Position numbers and translations under genes: made by a program. Shown here one piece after another: positions 59,841 to 64,000 of a stretch of DNA of 64,000 nt. The DNA is from Porodaedalea pini (lineage: Eukaryota; Basidiomycota; Agaricomycetes; Hymenochaetales; Hymenochaetaceae), in NCBI GenBank assembly GCA_002794775.1, contig NBAY01000001.1, positions 1,550,001 through 1,614,000 on the forward strand, given 5' to 3'. The first letter of the stretch is position 1; each line of letters begins with the position of its first letter. The notes below the pieces were generated by a model. That model ran no database searches. It was not told the origin of the DNA and saw nothing but the letters and a program-made list of their open reading frames with translations.

Positions 59841-60922
59841 TTACTGCTCTTTTCAGAAGTATTGTCACATGTGATTTCACTGATTTTCGTGCCACAAGAG
59901 CCTCAAAACACAAACATTTTCATATCTCAACCAAAAGTTGACCTTTTTGTGTCATCTAAGTTGCTAAATTCATTTTTTTTATCTCATCTTTCATATTTCA
60001 ACAAGAGTGATAAGAAATAGTCAAAATTTGAGTCCAAAACAGCAAAAATGCTGTTTTTGAACCCATTTCTGTTGTTCATTTTTTCCTGCACTCAGATTTC
60101 ACTGTACAGTGCTCCAGACCAGCCTAGAATTCCAGTATTAGTCTATTATGAATTTACAGACTGATTTTGAGATGTGTTGTGAGGTAGATGTGCTGAATTG
60201 GTGCATGCCTAAAACACACAAATCCTCTATGTTTCTGCAAGCCCCCTCGCCCCCAGGAAAAATTCTTCTCAGCTAAGTTCATGCATGTAAATTCACTCAA
60301 AGTGTATTGAAGAGATTTGAGCAGCATCCAGGGCTCTAGCATCAACCAGTGAGCTGAATTGAGTACCAGATTCTGACTGTATGCACTATTCTTGTGAACA
60401 TATCTCTGATTCATGAAGCAAGCCTGTATCCATGGATGCTACTCAAATCTCTTCCAATACACTTTGAATGAATTTACATGCATGAACTTAGCCGAGAAGA
60501 ATTTTTCCTGGGGGCGAGGGGGCTTGCAGAAACAGAGGGGATTTGTGTGTTTTAGGCATGCACCAATTCAGCACATCTACCTCACAACACATCTCAAAAT
60601 CAGTCTGTAAATTCATAATAGACTAATACTGGAATTCTAGGCTGGTCTGGAGCACTGTACAGTGAAATCTGAGTGCAGGAAAAAATGAACAACAGAAATG
60701 GGTTCAAAAACAGCATTTTTGCTGTTTTGGACTCAAATTTTGACTATTTCTTATCACTCTTGTTGAAATATGAAAGATGAGATAAAAAAATGAATTTAGC
60801 AACTTAGATGACACAAAAAGGTCAACTTTTGGTTGAGATATGAAAATGTTTGTGTTTTGAGGCTCTTGTGGCACGAAAATCAGTGAAATCACATGTGACA
60901 ATACTTCTGAAAAGGGCAGTAA
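59841..60922. mobile_element. Foldback/MITE-like element: 490-bp inverted repeats
   Basis: The left arm 59841-60330 and right arm 60433-60922 are reverse complements of equal length (490 bases) with only a few differences, separated by a 102-bp spacer. Both ends carry TTACTGC followed by CTTTTCAGAAG with one mismatch. The short frames inside each arm (minus near 60154-60414, plus near 60413-60610) are mirror images, not genes. No transposase is encoded and no clear target-site duplication was seen, so the class (foldback, MITE or inverted duplication) is open. Confidence 0.88.
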
Positions 60923-61753
60923 TCACTCCTTTTCCATTATATTTAATCATCTTTTCAATCATTCCCCACACTCCCTGACACCTGACCTTTATTTGTTCCA
61001 TTCCACTTGTTTATGTAATATTAGATAATATAGTCTCATGGTCGTCACTATAAGAGGGATCAGGAATTGCATGAACTCCTCGTTCTGCTTTTCCTCTTAC
61101 CTCCGCAATGACCTAGGTGAGACTCATCCCTCCTGTATTAGTTTATACTGTGTTAATCCTCTTACCTCCATGATGACCTAGCCTGAGTAAGCATGTCCTG
61201 AGTCCCTGCTCAAGTATAGCACATCCCAGATGACAGTCAGCTGAGGCCTGCTCAGTCCAAGCCATCTCTTGGACTCCCACCTAACATAAAAGCAGAACCC
61301 TATCCAGGCTCATCCTCAGCATATGTCATCGCTGTTGACTCACCTTCACTCGGTCTAGAGGAGCACTCCCCTTGACAGACTTGATATGTAAACCCCCTAA
61401 ACGACAACCCTCAACCCTGCTTGGACGTTTTCAGATGTTTATATATTATATAAGCACCCTAACCAAAATTTCCTGACCCTGGCTCTCCACCTCAGTCTCT
61501 GGTAGAGAACACATCTGATGTGGATGTGGGTAACTAGACGAGTCCAGACATTGTCAACCCTATTGTTTATCATTGTGGTAGCTTCCTTCTGTCTCATTAT
61601 CAACTTCACCAACAAACCTGCTCATTGTTGGCATAACCCTGGATCAAACACACAACCGATCCCTGTTCCCCCATCATCTTAGTCAAGATAGATCTCACAG
61701 AGGAACAGTGTTGGGCCCTACATTCATCTTTCCAACTTGACAAAGAACAACAT
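60923..61753. other. Probable retroelement leader/LTR region
   Basis: Non-coding sequence with internal near-repeats (for example CTCTTACCTCC...ATGACCTAG at about 61095 and again near 61162) and a TATATATTATATAAG box at about 61440-61454. It could be the LTR and leader of the Gag remnant that follows. A second LTR is not within the window, so this is inferred. Confidence 0.35.
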
Positions 61754-63627
61754 ATGTACATCACAACCTCCAGGGAAGACGTTACCTATGAAATCTGGTG
61801 GAGTGATATCCAGAAGGCATGGTACTCAATAGATCCAGACAACACAACCAGATTTAGGTGGACACCAGCAGTACCTTTGTCACCTGTGGTATCTACATCA
61901 TCCATCGCTCTCCCTCCAACACTAGGACCATATTGGGAAACCCATAGAGACTCATCACTCTCAACACCTACTCCAATAGTGGCGGGTTTCACACAACAGC
62001 AGCAGCAAGAGATCATGGCAATTGTCATCACTGCATTCTCTCACATTGTGCCACCAGCCCAAGCATCGGCTCCAGCCCCCTCCATCGATGTCACCTGGCC
62101 ATGTGAATTCACTGGCAGCGATAATTACCTCAACTTCAAGTGAGAAGTCACTCTTTTCATCTTGGCAAATCCAGGAAGGTTCCTGACATCAGCAAGCAAG
62201 ATCTATCTCACCCTTTTGTACCTAAAGGGTGGGAATGTGTTGATGTGGGCACAGAATTACGTCTAGGAGTTCATGAAGAATGGCACTGTAAACCTGATGG
62301 AGACTTGGGCAAAATTCCAAGAGCATCTGGACATGTCATTTGATGACCCAAACTGTAAGGTGAAGGCATTAGTGAAGATGCACACAATGATACAGAAGGA
62401 CCTCATAGCTAACGAGTTCTTCCAGGATTTCAATGTCTTGCACACAAAGGCAGGAATGACAGATGCTGCACATGACTTCAACATCTGCGACTGACTACAG
62501 AGGGCCCTCAACATTGAAGTAGTCTGAGGAGTCTTAAGGTCAACACTGGTCCCTACGATGTATGAGGCATGGAAGAAGAAGGCAATCAAAATTGATTGCG
62601 TTGAGCAACAGGTCTGCGACATTCAGCGGGGACACCAAACCTGCCCTCTGCCTCCTCCTCCATGTCAACAAGTGGTTCAGCTGCCCCCCACTTATCACCA
62701 ATTTGTGGCCCCACATGTTGACAAATGTGATGCAACTGGAGTCACTTTTGGCAGAGCTGGCCAGCCAATGGACGTATCTATGAACAAGATGTGAAGGTGA
62801 GGGGCATGCTCACTCTGTAACCAGCTGGGACATTTCCAGACACAGTGTCCCCAGGGCAAGGTGATCGTGCAGTGTATGCTGCAGATAATGGAACCAGCAG
62901 AGTGTTATATTTTTGCTGATGAACTCGGTGCGATGAAGGAGTTAGCATTCGAGGAAGTCATAGACACTCAGAAGTCAACAGTGGAGGACTATGTAGAGGA
63001 AGAAGAGGAAGACAATGAGGTCATCAACTTGCAGGATTTTGCGAGTGGTCAGACATAACCACCAGGACGACTGACCAGAGAGATCAAGGGGCTCCAATTT
63101 CAGATTTATTAAAATATAACCAACCGCCTGTATAATATGTAGATACAAATGGTGTCAATGGCTTTTTGGATAACGAGACCCCTACCAGTGTGAGCAAGGA
63201 TAATGAGCATGAGAAGTTGTTCATGAGGGGAACTGGCGGATTCCAGCTGGACCTCCTCCTGACCATTGGCTGTGATGTTGTGGGAGAGACGAAAGAGGTG
63301 GGACCACATCATCAACTTGAAGCCCGACTTCAAACCCAGTAACTGCAAGATTTACCCGTTGAAAGGTGATGGTACAGGTCTACATGCAGACTTGGACCTG
63401 GTTGAGTTCAGCCACTGGGGGTTCACTCTAATGTGTCTGATGGAGGGGATAGTGTCAGGAAGTGTAGGGAAGTGTAGGGGAATACTCAGGGCTAGGTGTC
63501 GACTCAGGGGTGCAAGTACAAAGGATGACCAGCAAAATGTGCCTAAATGCAGTTGGAGAACAAAGAGCAACTTCGATCTTGACAACCTGGGCTTGGAAAC
63601 TCACCAGCAAAGACAGAAATTGAAATG
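61754..63627 (+). pseudogene. Decayed Ty3/gypsy-type Gag(-Pol) remnant
   Basis: Broken frames together read as a retrotransposon Gag. An N-terminal Pro/Ser-rich part ends ITAFSHIVPPAQASAPAP. The capsid-like part includes NVLMWAQNYV and LMETWAKFQEHLDMSFDDPN, followed by PTMYEAWKKKAIKIDCVEQQ. A CCHC zinc knuckle CSLCNQLGHFQTQC lies at 62807-62848. The frame is interrupted by several stops, mostly TGA, at about 62141, 62491, 62525 and 62792. A later stretch (HHINLKPDFKPSNCKIYPL, 63312-63357) matches the start of gypsy reverse transcriptases, but nothing beyond it is intact. It is a dead fungal retrotransposon, cut or decayed toward the right edge. Confidence 0.75.
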
Positions 63628-64000
63628 ATTCATTGAGATGATTCTGAATCTGAAAAGATCTCGAGATGCAATGCAGAATTGTTAGAGATATGGCAGTTGC
63701 ACTGTTGCAGCTGGTGGAATGCATGGAACTCCTGGAACCAAAAAGCTATTTTCGTAGTTCTATGACATAGGCTCAGAATTGTGCAAGACAAGACAGTGTT
63801 CAAAAGTGATTTTTGATGAGATTAATAATCTGAAGAGAGCTCGAGAATCGGATTAGAACTGAGGGCGATATAGCAAAAGCAAGATTTGACCGAAAATGGG
63901 ACTTGAGACAGAACAGACAGAATGGACAGAATGACACTGAACAGTGACAGAGATGAGAACTAAAGACTGGGACTGACTCAGAGGAACTAAACTTGTATTT
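63628..64000. other. Unassigned right-edge sequence
   Basis: Purine-rich, repeat-like sequence with two similar strings (AATCTGAA(A/G)AG(A/ )...CTCGAGA near 63645 and again near 63828). Probably transposon-derived. No gene is seen. Confidence 0.35.

Noticed and set aside
60154..60610. Two similar frames ending in the same peptide on opposite strands
   Set aside because: They are mirror images created by the arms of the 490-bp inverted repeat.
1..64000. CRISPR arrays, bacterial operons, prophage
   Set aside because: No regularly spaced direct repeats; intron-rich eukaryotic gene structure throughout.

Overview
The window is nuclear DNA of a filamentous basidiomycete, most likely an agaricomycete (mushroom or bracket fungus). 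Genes are dense and sit on both strands. They are cut into many exons by short introns of about 50-80 nt, mostly GT-AG with a few GC-AG. The protein set is fungal: GATA and velvet regulators, an MFS sugar porter, Dal5-type permeases, an HPC2/ubinuclein protein and fungal-type acyl-CoA enzymes. No phage, bacterial operon or CRISPR signal is present.

Layout. 1-1873: 3' part of a two-finger GATA factor, cut by the left edge. 1.9-4.2 kb: strongly pyrimidine-rich non-coding DNA. 4.2-6.9 kb: a 14-exon MFS sugar transporter. 7.4-11 kb: small or unknown genes. 11.2-14.0 kb: peroxisomal acyl-CoA oxidase ending in SKL. 14.1-16.3 kb: a ThDP-dependent enzyme of the acetolactate-synthase fold, minus strand. 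16.6-19.4 kb: AP-1 beta-adaptin, minus strand. 19.8-30.4 kb: a small unknown protein, two single-pass membrane proteins and an F-box protein, separated by long gene-poor spacers. 30.8-36.7 kb: complex III core subunit 2 convergent with a BRCT-containing family X DNA polymerase. 37.6-38.8 kb: a LaeA-like SAM methyltransferase, followed by an intron-containing tRNA-Tyr. 39.8-42.1 kb and 57.1-59.5 kb: two paralogous Dal5/ACS-type permeases in opposite orientation. Between them lie an HPC2-type histone-chaperone subunit, a long-chain acyl-CoA synthetase and a velvet-domain regulator.

59.8-64 kb is a transposon-rich end: a near-perfect 490-bp inverted-repeat (foldback) element and a decayed Ty3/gypsy-type retroelement with a recognisable Gag zinc knuckle.

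Functional themes are fatty-acid activation and beta-oxidation (acyl-CoA synthetase, acyl-CoA oxidase), nutrient uptake (one sugar porter, two permeases), and transcription or chromatin regulation (GATA, velvet, LaeA-like methyltransferase, HPC2). Exon structures were spliced by eye using reading frame, splice signals and family motifs. Starts and a few internal junctions are the least certain parts.
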